Translations under genes and position numbers: made by a program
Shown: in pieces, positions 17,248 through 24,666 of the stretch
How positions within the stretch are numbered: position 1 is the first letter of the stretch
Layout of the letters: every line of letters starts with the position of its first letter
Source: Tenacibaculum mesophilum
GTDB lineage: Bacteria; Bacteroidota; Bacteroidia; Flavobacteriales; Flavobacteriaceae
Direction: 5' to 3'
DNA: 64,000 nucleotides
Assembly: GCF_003867075.1 (NCBI RefSeq)
Contig: NZ_CP032544.1
Location: 2,164,001 to 2,228,000 of the forward strand
The notes under the pieces: model-generated
What the model was told of the DNA's origin: nothing
What the model saw: the letters and a program-made list of their open reading frames with translations, nothing else
Databases searched by the model: none

Positions 17248-17895
17248 TTACTCTTTCAGTAATAACTTAATATCTTCTTTTAACTCACTAATTTGGTTTC
17301 CGAAATTATGTTCATCTAAGGCTCTGTAATACATAATTGGATTTCCATGTTCATCAAATCTTGAACGGATATATCCATCTTTATCTACTAATGCAAACAA
17401 ACCAGAATGTTCAAATCCACCATGGCTAGCTTCTCCTTTCCCTGCATACAGCTTAAAACCTTCATTTGACAAATCATATACAATATCCTCTGGTTTTCCA
17501 GTAAGTAAATGCCAGTTTCTATGGTTTATACCATTATTCTTAGCATATTCTTTCAATTGGTGTGGTGTGTCAATTTCTGGAGTAATTGAAAATGATGCTA
17601 TACCAAAATTAGGATTCCCCATAAATTCATTTTGAATTTCTACCATTTGTGCATTCATTAAAGGACAGATAGTAGGACAAGTGGCAAAAAAGAACTCAAC
17701 TACATATACTTTTCCTTCGTAGTCCTTATTGGTGATTGTTTCACCGTCTTGATTGATAAATTCGAAGTCGGGTACTTTATTAAATTTATGCAGATTTGCT
17801 GTTTGAAAATGTGCTATAATCTTAGGAATTGCATAAATACCAAAAAGCAATACTATTAGTGAAATACCTATGTATGAATAATTTTGTTTTTTCAT
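17248..17895 (-). CDS. SCO family copper-delivery / thiol protein
   Basis: The 215-residue protein has an N-terminal membrane anchor (residues about 7-25) and a periplasmic thioredoxin-like SCO domain. The copper-binding CxxxC is intact in FFATCPTICPLMNA, and the distal His is likely in HGGFEHSGLFALVDKDG. SCO proteins deliver copper to, or reduce the cysteines of, the CuA site of cytochrome c oxidase subunit II. It lies between a cysteine-less SCO-like gene (12 bp upstream end) and DUF420 (1 bp away), in a four-gene assembly run below the oxidase genes. Confidence 0.92.
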   Translation of the reverse strand: MKKQNYSYIGISLIVLLFGIYAIPKIIAHFQTANLHKFNKVPDFEFINQDGETITNKDYEGKVYVVEFFFATCPTICPLMNAQMVEIQNEFMGNPNFGIASFSITPEIDTPHQLKEYAKNNGINHRNWHLLTGKPEDIVYDLSNEGFKLYAGKGEASHGGFEHSGLFALVDKDGYIRSRFDEHGNPIMYYRALDEHNFGNQISELKEDIKLLLKE

Positions 17896-17906
17896 GTGAG
17901 TCTTCC

Positions 17907-18554
17907 TTAAATTTCTCTATCTGCGTTATTCTTTTTTAATGCCAAACGATATTCAGCCAATACTACCTTAACATCATCTTTCATTTTATTGTTTAATTCA
18001 GCTACAGACTTCATATTATAACCAAACAACTTTCCTCCTAAACTATCTTCATCATCTGTTCTGCCTCTTAAGCTCCCATTTTTATCAATTATAAAAGCTT
18101 TTGAAGAATGTAAATTTCTATCTAATGATTGGTTTGTTTTAAAGCTATCATACAGTACCTCAATTTCAGCATCACTAGCAAAGATAAAGTTCCATTTTAT
18201 CATATTGGTATAAACTCCTATTTCCTTCTGAAGTTTTTCTACTTCTTCTTTTGCTTCTTTAGAAGCAATAACAACTAGCTGAAAGTCTTTGAATCCATAA
18301 AATGGTTTATAGATTTTTTCATTGAGATTAAATAATTCTCCTTTTGTGTCTTGTACATTACTTCCTATAAAGGTAACTATTGATATTCTCTTATCAAACT
18401 GATCTTTATTACTAATTGATGAGACATCAATTACATTTTCTGTTAGTACAGGTAACTTAGCAAAGTTATTAATTCCTAATGACAAAAATATATAAAACAA
18501 TAGCGGCACAATAAACAGTGCAAATAACACTATGTTTCTTTTCGTTTTATTCAT
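17907..18554 (-). CDS. SCO-like membrane protein lacking the copper-binding cysteines
   Basis: The 215-residue protein has one N-terminal membrane helix (about 8-27) and a periplasmic domain that follows the SCO plan: a strand ISIVTFIGS where SCO has the CxxxC strand, a later AFIIDKNGSLRGRTDDED matching SCO's LVDKDGYIRSRFDEHG, and the same overall length. The position of CxxxC is occupied by GSNVQDTKG and I see no cysteine anywhere in the protein. It therefore cannot bind copper or do thiol chemistry in the SCO way. It may be a structural partner of the intact SCO encoded next. It follows a terminator, so this assembly group may be transcribed separately or by read-through. Confidence 0.7.
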   Translation of the reverse strand: MNKTKRNIVLFALFIVPLLFYIFLSLGINNFAKLPVLTENVIDVSSISNKDQFDKRISIVTFIGSNVQDTKGELFNLNEKIYKPFYGFKDFQLVVIASKEAKEEVEKLQKEIGVYTNMIKWNFIFASDAEIEVLYDSFKTNQSLDRNLHSSKAFIIDKNGSLRGRTDDEDSLGGKLFGYNMKSVAELNNKMKDDVKVVLAEYRLALKKNNADREI

Positions 18555-18574
18555 TTTTAATGTTCTTATATAAA

Positions 18575-18598
18575 AAAAGGTGGTTTACACCACCTTTT
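18575..18598 (-). terminator. Intrinsic terminator after the oxidase subunit genes
   Basis: A 10-bp stem (18575-18584 with 18589-18598) with a 4-base loop is followed on the minus strand by a run of T residues. It lies after the subunit IV gene and before the SCO-like gene, splitting the respiratory cluster in two. Confidence 0.8.
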
Positions 18599-18614
18599 AA
18601 CTGTTTTTATACGA

Positions 18615-18953
18615 TTACCATTTTACTAATGGTGATAATGTTTCAAATAAGTAATCACCTTCAATTAAAACGAGTGTAACTAAATAGCAAATTAAGAAAA
18701 CTCCCGTCCAAACTATAGAACGTCTAAGCCATGGCTTTTCTCCTTCTAAATGCATAAAAGCCCATGCTATATAGTATGCTTTTACGATTGTTAATATTAT
18801 AAATATCCAGTTTAACCAACTAGTACCCCAACCATGTAGGTGTAAAGATGCTGGTTTAATAATACCTAATACTACCTCTACTGTTGTAACTATTGTTAAG
18901 ATTGCTAAAACAACCCAAATTCTTTTTGTATTTGATTCGTGTGCGTGACCCAT
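18615..18953 (-). CDS. Cytochrome c oxidase subunit IV-like protein
   Basis: The start is taken at the ATG at 18953 (MGHAHESNTKRIWVV); an upstream frame would add residues overlapping the subunit III gene. The 112-residue protein has three membrane helices and a His-rich N-terminus, the layout of the small caa3/quinol-oxidase subunit IV (COX4_pro) family. It contains the helix-loop features YYIAWAFMHLEGEKPWLRRS. Such subunits stabilise the heme-copper oxidase core. It is the last gene before the terminator at 18575-18598 and comes 20 bp after the larger subunit III gene. Confidence 0.85.
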   Translation of the reverse strand: MGHAHESNTKRIWVVLAILTIVTTVEVVLGIIKPASLHLHGWGTSWLNWIFIILTIVKAYYIAWAFMHLEGEKPWLRRSIVWTGVFLICYLVTLVLIEGDYLFETLSPLVKW

Positions 18954-18973
18954 TTTTACTATTGTTTTTTTAA

Positions 18974-19957
18974 TTATACTAAGTAGAAGAAAGTAAATAC
19001 AAATACCCAAACTAAATCTACAAAGTGCCAATATAAACCTACCTTCTCAACCATTTCGTAGTGTCCTCTACGTTCGTAGGTACCTAATACAACGTTAAAG
19101 AAAATAATGATATTTAAAATAATACCTGAAAATACGTGAAATCCGTGAAATCCTGTAATAAAGAAAAAGAAATCAGCAAAGATAGGATTTCCATACTCAT
19201 TTTCTATTAAGTTAGCACCTTCAACAACTTTTGTAGCTGTAGCTAACTTTGCAATACTTTCTTCTCTTGACAAAACAATTTTTTGTTTCGTTTCAGGATT
19301 AATTTTTTCAATTCTTATTAATAAAGATGGATCTGCTTTAAAAGCTTCTTGTACCTGAGCTACTGAATACTGAGAAATAGTTGCTTCATTTTGAAACCAT
19401 AAACCATTTTCTCTGGTGTGTTGTATTCTTTCATCTTTTCTATCGTTATGAACAAAATCTGCTAATGCAATTTGATGACCATCTTTTACAAACTGTAAAA
19501 TATGATTATCTGCAGACTTTACAGCTCCATAAGAACCATTAATAAAGTTTTTCCATTCCCAAGCCTGTGACCCAACGAAAATAATACCAAAAACGATAGT
19601 AGCAAACATATACCAAGCTACTTTTTTCTTTTGCATTTTATGACCTGCATCTACAGCTAACACCATTGTTACCGACGATACAATTAAAATAAATGTCATT
19701 AATGCTACATAGTACATCGGTGCATGTACACCGTGTAATCCAGGAAAGTGTGTAAATACCTCATCAGCAATAGGCCAAGAATCAATAAATTTAAAACGTG
19801 TTAAACCATACGCTGCTAAAAAGCCCGAAAAAGTTAATGCATCTGATACGATGAAAAACCACATCATCATTTTACCATAACTAGCTCCAAATGGTTTTAC
19901 ACCACCTCCGCCCCAGGTCTCTTTGTTGTCAGAATTTACAGCAATATTTGCTCCCAT
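18974..19957 (-). CDS. Cytochrome c oxidase subunit III, long form with insertion
   Basis: The 327-residue inner-membrane protein has subunit III helices at both ends (FGASYGKMMMWFFIVSDALT, GFHGFHVFSGIILN, GLYWHFVDLVWVFVFTFFYL). Between them lies a hydrophilic insertion at residues about 145-255, rich in charged residues and predicted to be exposed. Subunit III supports the oxygen-reducing core and its proton uptake. A second, shorter subunit III gene lies just upstream. The tandem arrangement is usual in Bacteroidota caa3-type clusters; the subunit I and II genes are not in this window. Confidence 0.9.
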   Translation of the reverse strand: MGANIAVNSDNKETWGGGGVKPFGASYGKMMMWFFIVSDALTFSGFLAAYGLTRFKFIDSWPIADEVFTHFPGLHGVHAPMYYVALMTFILIVSSVTMVLAVDAGHKMQKKKVAWYMFATIVFGIIFVGSQAWEWKNFINGSYGAVKSADNHILQFVKDGHQIALADFVHNDRKDERIQHTRENGLWFQNEATISQYSVAQVQEAFKADPSLLIRIEKINPETKQKIVLSREESIAKLATATKVVEGANLIENEYGNPIFADFFFFITGFHGFHVFSGIILNIIIFFNVVLGTYERRGHYEMVEKVGLYWHFVDLVWVFVFTFFYLV

Positions 19958-19994
19958 AAATCTCTTATTGTTAATTTTTGTTAAATCAGTGCGC

Positions 19995-20002
19995 CAAAAT
20001 TA
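19995..20002 (-). promoter_or_regulatory. Possible internal -7 promoter element before long subunit III
   Basis: On the minus strand this reads TAATTTTG, matching TAnnTTTG, in the 56-bp gap between the two subunit III genes. It could give separate transcription of the downstream pair. No -33 partner is seen. Confidence 0.35.
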
Positions 20003-20013
20003 CGCATTTTTCA

Positions 20014-20598
20014 TCATCTAATAAAATAGAAAAAGAAAAATAGATAAATCCATAGCACATCAACGAAATGCCAAAAGATTGCACCTAGTTCAAATCCAAG
20101 CATATCAGCTGAAGAATACTTCTTTTTAAAATGATTATAAATAACGACAAAAAGCACTATTACACCCGCTAATAGGTGTAAAACATGCATAAACGTAATT
20201 CCTATAATAAATGATGTAGACACTGTGCTTTCAGGACCTGTAAAGTAAAGCCCTACAGCTTTTAGCTCGTTAAACCCTACATATTGATACCATACAAAAC
20301 CTAACCCTAAGACTAAAGTAATTAGTAATAAAGTAAACGAAGCTTGTATATTATCTTTTTTTAATAGTTTTTGAGAAAAAAACAGCGTAACACTACTCAA
20401 CACTATTAATACAGTACTTATGTAAAAAGCTTGAGGTAAATCAAACGTCACCCAATCTTCACGGTTCATACTAACAACATAAGCACTTGTTAACCCTGCA
20501 AAAAACATTACCATACTAATCATGGAAATCCACAACATAGGTTTTGCCGATTTACGTTTTGCTACTTTTAACTCTTCTTGTAACGTTTGTTCACTCAT
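20014..20598 (-). CDS. Cytochrome c oxidase subunit III, short form
   Basis: The 194-residue protein has five membrane helices and the subunit III C-terminal pattern FIIGITFMHVLHLLAGVI and ELGAIFWHFVDVLWIYLFF. The family stabilises the core of heme-copper oxidases. Its first base overlaps the last base of ctaB, so the two are translationally coupled, and the long-form subunit III gene follows after 56 bp. Together with subunit IV these genes encode the accessory half of an aerobic terminal oxidase. Confidence 0.92.
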   Translation of the reverse strand: MSEQTLQEELKVAKRKSAKPMLWISMISMVMFFAGLTSAYVVSMNREDWVTFDLPQAFYISTVLIVLSSVTLFFSQKLLKKDNIQASFTLLLITLVLGLGFVWYQYVGFNELKAVGLYFTGPESTVSTSFIIGITFMHVLHLLAGVIVLFVVIYNHFKKKYSSADMLGFELGAIFWHFVDVLWIYLFFFFYFIR

Positions 20599-21536
20599 TA
20601 GTGTAAAAATTTATCTACCACATAAATAATGGGTACAATTGTAATGTAAAAAACACTCGCTAACATTAACTTACGAGCATCTGTATTTTTTTCTGTTTTG
20701 TATAACTGTATCGCGTAATACAACATCAACACTCCTAATAATAAAATAATTACTGCTGTTATAGGATATATATAAAAATCTCCCGTCACCTTTAATACAG
20801 GCGCAATCGACATTAAAATCATAATACATGTATAAAAGATAATCTGAACAACAGCTCCTTTGTCTTTCTTATCCATTGGAAGCATATGCAACCCTGCTTT
20901 ATTGTACTCCTCAAACTGAAGCCACCCAATAGCCCAAAAGTGTGGAAATTGCCAAAAAAACTGAATCATAAATAAAAACCCTGCTTCTATACCAAATTTT
21001 CCTGTTGCAGCTACCCAACCTAACATAAAAGGAATAGCCCCAGGAATAGCCCCTACAAAAACAGCCAAAGGTGTTACAGCTTTTAACGGTGTGTAAGCAC
21101 TTGTATATAAAAAGATGGAAATTGCGCCAAATAAGGCACATTTAGGATCGATTACGTATAATATAGCAATACCAGCAACAGTAAATAGTGTAGCAATAAT
21201 TAAAGCTACAGTTGCTGACATTCTTCCAGAAGGTAAAGGACGGTTTTTAGTACGTTGCATTACGGCGTCAATATCCTTTTCTATTACTTGGTTAAAAGCA
21301 TTTGACGCTCCAACCATTAAATATCCTCCTAAAGCTAATAAAATTATTGTAGTGTAATTAATCGATTCTGCCCCTAATAAATATCCAGTGATAGAAGTAA
21401 AAACCACACTAATAGACAACCCAACTTTCGTTAACTGTTTAAAGTCTTTAACTATTGATTTTATGGAAGTTTTAGTATGTACAGATGAAACAGAATCCAC
21501 TTCTAATTTTAAAAAATTTCTGCAAAGATATTCCAT
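20598..21536 (-). CDS. ctaB: Protoheme IX farnesyltransferase (heme O synthase)
   Basis: The 312-residue membrane protein belongs to the UbiA prenyltransferase superfamily. It has the acidic motif in NQVIEKDIDAVMQRTKNRPL (residues about 82-101) and about nine helices. It adds a farnesyl group to heme B to make heme O, the precursor of heme A for aa3/caa3 oxidases. It heads the minus-strand oxidase cluster and overlaps the subunit III gene by one base. The ATG at 21536 is used; the first 25 or so residues before KSIVKDFKQLTKVGLS are probably cytoplasmic. Confidence 0.94.
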   Translation of the reverse strand: MEYLCRNFLKLEVDSVSSVHTKTSIKSIVKDFKQLTKVGLSISVVFTSITGYLLGAESINYTTIILLALGGYLMVGASNAFNQVIEKDIDAVMQRTKNRPLPSGRMSATVALIIATLFTVAGIAILYVIDPKCALFGAISIFLYTSAYTPLKAVTPLAVFVGAIPGAIPFMLGWVAATGKFGIEAGFLFMIQFFWQFPHFWAIGWLQFEEYNKAGLHMLPMDKKDKGAVVQIIFYTCIMILMSIAPVLKVTGDFYIYPITAVIILLLGVLMLYYAIQLYKTEKNTDARKLMLASVFYITIVPIIYVVDKFLH

Positions 21537-21595
21537 TCTTATTGAACAACCATAAAATTTTATTGGAATTAAAATTAAAAAAAAATGAAAACTGC

Positions 21596-21625
21596 TTTGT
21601 AATTAAAAAAATGGTGTTATATTTG
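21596..21625 (+). promoter_or_regulatory. Promoter of the tRNA-Gly / tRNA-Leu cluster
   Basis: TTTG at 21596-21599 and TATATTTG at 21618-21625, 18 bp apart, match both halves of the Bacteroidota housekeeping promoter (TTTG and TAnnTTTG). The first tRNA starts 47 bp further on. This is the best promoter in the window together with that of sufS, which has identical spacing. Confidence 0.7.
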
Positions 21626-21672
21626 CACCCGCATTCGCAGTAATGCACGTTCATTAAAATAAAAAATGACTA

Positions 21673-21745
21673 CGCGAAAGTAGCTCAGGGGTAGAGCATC
21701 ACCTTGCCAAGGTGAGGGTCGCGGGTTCAAATCCCGTCTTTCGCT
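21673..21745 (+). tRNA. tRNA-Gly (anticodon GCC)
   Basis: A cloverleaf can be drawn: acceptor GCGAAAG (21673-21679) with CTTTCGC (21738-21744), D arm AGCTCAGGGGTAGAGC, anticodon stem TCACC/GGTGA with anticodon GCC at 21705-21707, and T arm CGGGTTCAAATCCCG. No CCA is encoded after the discriminator T. Confidence 0.95.
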
Positions 21746-21768
21746 CAATCCTTTTTATAAAAGAGTAT

Positions 21769-21854
21769 GCTGAAGTGGTGGAATTGGTAGACACGTTGGA
21801 CTTAAAATCCAATGAGCCGTAATGCTCGTGCGGGTTCAAGTCCCGCCTTCAGTA
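21769..21854 (+). tRNA. tRNA-Leu (anticodon TAA), first copy
   Basis: This is a class II tRNA: acceptor GCTGAAG with CTTCAGT, anticodon stem TTGGA/TCCAA with TAA at 21803-21805, a long variable arm with stem GAGC/GCTC (21814-21817 with 21824-21827), and T arm GCGGGTTCAAGTCCCGC. CCA follows directly in the DNA at 21855-21857. It reads UUA codons, common in this AT-rich genome. Confidence 0.95.
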
Positions 21855-21858
21855 CCAA

Positions 21859-21886
21859 GAAACCTCACTTATATGAGTGAGGTTTC
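21859..21886 (+). terminator. Hairpin between the two tRNA-Leu genes
   Basis: An 11-bp stem (21859-21869 with 21876-21886, core AACCTCACT) with a 6-base loop is followed by ATTTTAAAA. It could end the tRNA transcript or mark the 3' end for processing, since no separate promoter is obvious for the second tRNA-Leu. Confidence 0.65.
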
Positions 21887-21918
21887 ATTTTAAAAGTAGT
21901 CATTAACAAAGCACATAC

Positions 21919-22004
21919 GCTGAAGTGGTGGAATTGGTAGACACGTTGGACTTAAAATCCAATGGGCCGTAATGCCCGTGCGGGTTCAAGTCCCGCCTTC
22001 AGTA
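21919..22004 (+). tRNA. tRNA-Leu (anticodon TAA), second copy
   Basis: It is identical to the first copy except for two positions, 21965 and 21976, which face each other in the variable-arm stem (GGGC/GCCC here, GAGC/GCTC in the first copy), so pairing is kept. The anticodon TAA is at 21953-21955. The bases after the discriminator are CAA, not an encoded CCA. Confidence 0.95.
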
Positions 22005-22005
22005 C

Positions 22006-22037
22006 AAAAGCCTTAACATTTATTTGTTAAGGCTTTT
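22006..22037 (+). terminator. Intrinsic terminator after the tRNA cluster
   Basis: A 13-bp stem (22006-22018 with 22025-22037, core GCCTTAACA) with a 6-base loop is followed by a T run. The same core is reused in the terminator at 23280-23309. Confidence 0.8.
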
Positions 22038-22084
22038 TTGTTTTATAAAATTTACACCTATCTTAGCTTTTAAAATTAAAAATT

Positions 22085-23275
22085 ATGAAAAGGAATACAG
22101 CCCTATTTTTTCTTATAACAGTCCTAATAGTTACTTTGTCTTGTAACAAAGAATACATACTAATAAATAATTACATTTCAAGTAACGAAAATGAAATACT
22201 AAGCTTTTCTATCAAAAAAGGAAATTTTATTAAAAATTTTGAAATTTCAGAAGACTCTATTATAGGTCTAATTCCCGACTACGTAGAACTGGACGATGTT
22301 GAATTAGAAGTATTTATTTCTGAAAAATCCACCATAAACCCAGATCCAAAATCAATCACAAAAATAAACAAACCACTAACTTTTACTGTAACCGCAGAAA
22401 ATGGCACTACTAAAACCTATACTATTGATATTAAAAGAGAATTAAGCGACCAAAACGATATCATTTCTTTTAAAATTAAAACAACAAATCAAACATTAGT
22501 AACAAGTATTGATAATATAGAAAATAAAATAACAAAAAAACTTCCTACTTTTTTAAACCTCTCTAACCTAACAACTGAAATAAACATATCAGAAAAAGCT
22601 TCAATTTCTCCTCTACCAAGCGATATAATAGATTACTCTTCCCCTGTTAACTTTACAGTTAAGGCAGAAAATGGCGTTGAAAAAACTTACACCGTAATTC
22701 TAGAACACGTTAGCAACTCTTTTTCAAACACCTGTAATCAATCAAATGCTAATAAATGGTTTGGCGGAGACAACAGAACTAACGCTCCAGATATATCACC
22801 ATACGATAGAAACCTAGGAACTGGTCAAAGTGTATTATTCCAAAACGACACAGAGTTATCCTCTTTTAGTGTTAAACTAGAAAGCAACTTTAAACATCAT
22901 GAAACTGGAACTCCACATAATAAGACAATTAAACTAAACCTAGACATTAGAAACATAAGAGGTGAAATAGTTTCCACTGCCATAACAGAGTTAGACTCAA
23001 CATTTCTTGGTGGATGGGTTGACTTTAATCTTTCTGATTTACAACTATTTTTTGAAGCAAATACTGAATATATATTCACATGGTACTTGATTGACGGAGC
23101 TAACTTAGGTGTAAATACAGGCTCTTCCGCATACATTAATAGTGGAAACGGACTTTGTTTTGGACAAGGTTACTCTGGTCAGTCCAATATATCCTTAAAT
23201 AATAATCTGAAAAACTGGAATACTTGGATAAAACATGAATGGTACTTCAATATAAAACTTCAGGGAAAACAATAA
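22085..23275 (+). CDS. Lipoprotein with two DUF5018-like repeats
   Basis: The 396-residue protein has a lipoprotein signal (VLIVTLSCNKEY, with lipid-modified Cys at about 20). Two related domains of about 85 residues follow (about 35-120 and 125-210). Each has a pattern of the type ILSFSIKKGN, FISEKSTINPDP and FTVTAENGTTKTYTI, the second being VNFTVKAENGVEKTYTV. These resemble the DUF5018/PKD-like repeats of Bacteroidota surface lipoproteins. The C-terminal 180 residues (from NTCNQSNANKWFGGDN) are rich in Asn, Gly and aromatic residues and look like a beta-sandwich, perhaps ligand- or sugar-binding, but I do not recognise the family. It should sit on the outer membrane. It is a single gene closed by its own terminator. 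Confidence 0.75.
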   Translation: MKRNTALFFLITVLIVTLSCNKEYILINNYISSNENEILSFSIKKGNFIKNFEISEDSIIGLIPDYVELDDVELEVFISEKSTINPDPKSITKINKPLTFTVTAENGTTKTYTIDIKRELSDQNDIISFKIKTTNQTLVTSIDNIENKITKKLPTFLNLSNLTTEINISEKASISPLPSDIIDYSSPVNFTVKAENGVEKTYTVILEHVSNSFSNTCNQSNANKWFGGDNRTNAPDISPYDRNLGTGQSVLFQNDTELSSFSVKLESNFKHHETGTPHNKTIKLNLDIRNIRGEIVSTAITELDSTFLGGWVDFNLSDLQLFFEANTEYIFTWYLIDGANLGVNTGSSAYINSGNGLCFGQGYSGQSNISLNNNLKNWNTWIKHEWYFNIKLQGKQ

Positions 23276-23279
23276 TTTT

Positions 23280-23309
23280 AAAACCTTAACAAATAAATGT
23301 TAAGGTTTT
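23280..23309 (+). terminator. Intrinsic terminator after the lipoprotein gene
   Basis: A 12-bp stem (23280-23291 with 23298-23309, core ACCTTAACA) with a 6-base loop is followed by T residues. It resembles the tRNA-cluster terminator at 22006-22037. Confidence 0.8.
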
Positions 23310-23384
23310 TTTGTATCAAACTTTTAAAAACATCCTCTGTAATGTTCCCTCAAAACCTACGTCTAAACTTTAAAATCGAAAATC

Positions 23385-24092
23385 ATGCGAAATATATTTT
23401 TACTGTTAAGTTTAGCTTTCTTCTTAAACTCTACTGCTCAAACCAACACTTTTGATGCGTTACTAAAAAAACATGTAAATACAAAAGGAAGCGTTAACTA
23501 CAAAGGGTTTAAACAAGACAAAGCTAAACTTCAAGCTTATTTAAATGAGTTAGCAAACATAAAACCTCAAAAATCTTGGTCAACTTCAAAAGCTAAAGCC
23601 TTTTGGGCAAACGCATATAATGCGTACACCATTCAACTAATTTTGGACAATTATCCTCTTAAAAGCATTATGAATATTAAAAAGAAAGGTAAAGACGCAT
23701 GGAGTATTCCTTTTGCAAAAGTTGGCGGTAAAACCTATACCTTAAATCAAATTGAACATGAAATTTTACGTAAAAAATATAGCGACCCAAAAATTCATGT
23801 CGCTGTAAACTGCGCATCAGGCTCTTGTCCTCAATTACCAAATTATGCCTTCACAGAAAAAAATTATGAATCAAAAACTACTCTTTTAATGAAAAAGTTT
23901 ATCAATGATTCTTCAAGAAATAAAATCTCAGAAAATAACATCCAATTATCTAAAATATTCGAATGGTTTCAAGGAGATTTCACAAAAAAAGGAGACTTAA
24001 TCAATTTTCTGAATCAATACTCAAATGTAAAAATTAATCAAAAAGCAAAGGTTAGTTATTTAAAATACGATTGGTCTTTAAATGGAAAATAA
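23385..24092 (+). CDS. DUF547 domain-containing exported protein
   Basis: The 235-residue protein has a signal peptide (residues 1-18, ending LNSTAQ) and a DUF547 domain over nearly all the rest: KAFWANAYNAYTIQLILDNYP, then FAKVGGKTYTLNQIEHEILRK and IHVAVNCASGSCPQL with the family's paired cysteines. The conserved Asn, His and Cys suggest a papain-like or transglutaminase-like fold, but activity is unproven. DUF547 genes often neighbour radical-SAM and arsenosugar genes in marine bacteria; here it precedes that cluster by 73 bp, so it may or may not belong to it. Confidence 0.85.
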   Translation: MRNIFLLLSLAFFLNSTAQTNTFDALLKKHVNTKGSVNYKGFKQDKAKLQAYLNELANIKPQKSWSTSKAKAFWANAYNAYTIQLILDNYPLKSIMNIKKKGKDAWSIPFAKVGGKTYTLNQIEHEILRKKYSDPKIHVAVNCASGSCPQLPNYAFTEKNYESKTTLLMKKFINDSSRNKISENNIQLSKIFEWFQGDFTKKGDLINFLNQYSNVKINQKAKVSYLKYDWSLNGK

Positions 24093-24165
24093 TCTCATTA
24101 CCCTTTTGTAAAACAGCAGTGAAAACAATTTGGTATTTTTACTTTTTTAATAGAAATGAAATAAC

Positions 24166-24501
24166 ATGTCAAAAACATACTACGATCCAGCCGACTTACG
24201 AAAGTTTAGCAAAATAACAGAATGGAGTGAAGAATTAGGAAACAAGTTCTTTGATTATTACGGAAAAGTCTTTGAAGAAGGAGCTCTAACCGCACGTGAA
24301 AAAAGCTTAATCGCTTTAGCTGTTGCACATACTGAACAATGCCCTTATTGTATTGATGCATACACTAAAGACGGATTACAACGAGGTATTACTAAAGAGG
24401 AAATGATGGAAGCCATTCATGTAGGAGCTGCCATTAAAAGTGGAGCAACTTTAGTACACGGGGTTCAAATGATGAATAAAGTCAATAAATTAGAAATGTA
24501 A
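24166..24501 (+). CDS. Arsenosugar-associated peroxidase-like (AhpD family) protein
   Basis: The 111-residue protein is a single carboxymuconolactone decarboxylase/AhpD-like domain with the redox motif EQCPYCIDAYTKDG (CPYC). The usual AhpD proton-relay His four residues after the second Cys is Tyr here, as I recall it being in the TIGR04029 subgroup that travels with arsenosugar genes. It may act as a thiol oxidoreductase protecting or processing arsenic intermediates; this is inference from context. It is the first gene of the plus-strand run that continues with arsS. The 165-bp gap after it holds a palindromic repeat. Confidence 0.85.
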   Translation: MSKTYYDPADLRKFSKITEWSEELGNKFFDYYGKVFEEGALTAREKSLIALAVAHTEQCPYCIDAYTKDGLQRGITKEEMMEAIHVGAAIKSGATLVHGVQMMNKVNKLEM

Positions 24502-24554
24502 GCAGAAAACTAATTTTGAAAATCAAAATTATGTGAATCGCTTATCCCGAGCAT

Positions 24555-24588
24555 TAGTTTCAATCAAAGTGTATTTTGATTGAAACTA
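24555..24588. repeat. Perfect 14-bp palindromic hairpin before arsS
   Basis: Bases 24555-24568 pair with 24575-24588 (core TTTCAATCAAA) around a 6-base loop. No T run follows, so a terminator is unlikely. It lies in the 165-bp gap between the AhpD-like gene and arsS. Confidence 0.6.
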
Positions 24589-24666
24589 CATTAGGAACTA
24601 GTCAAAGGATATTAAACACTAAAAAAGATGAGAAGCTGACCTTATTTCAGCTTTATAGAAAGGATA

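Noticed and set aside
21673..22004. Integration site for a mobile element at the tRNA cluster
   Set aside because: No integrase gene, no partial tRNA copy and no change in gene character next to the tRNAs; the second tRNA-Leu is complete, not an att remnant.
21769..22004. Direct repeat reminiscent of a CRISPR or tandem repeat array
   Set aside because: The repeated units are full tRNA-Leu genes; there are only two and no cas genes.
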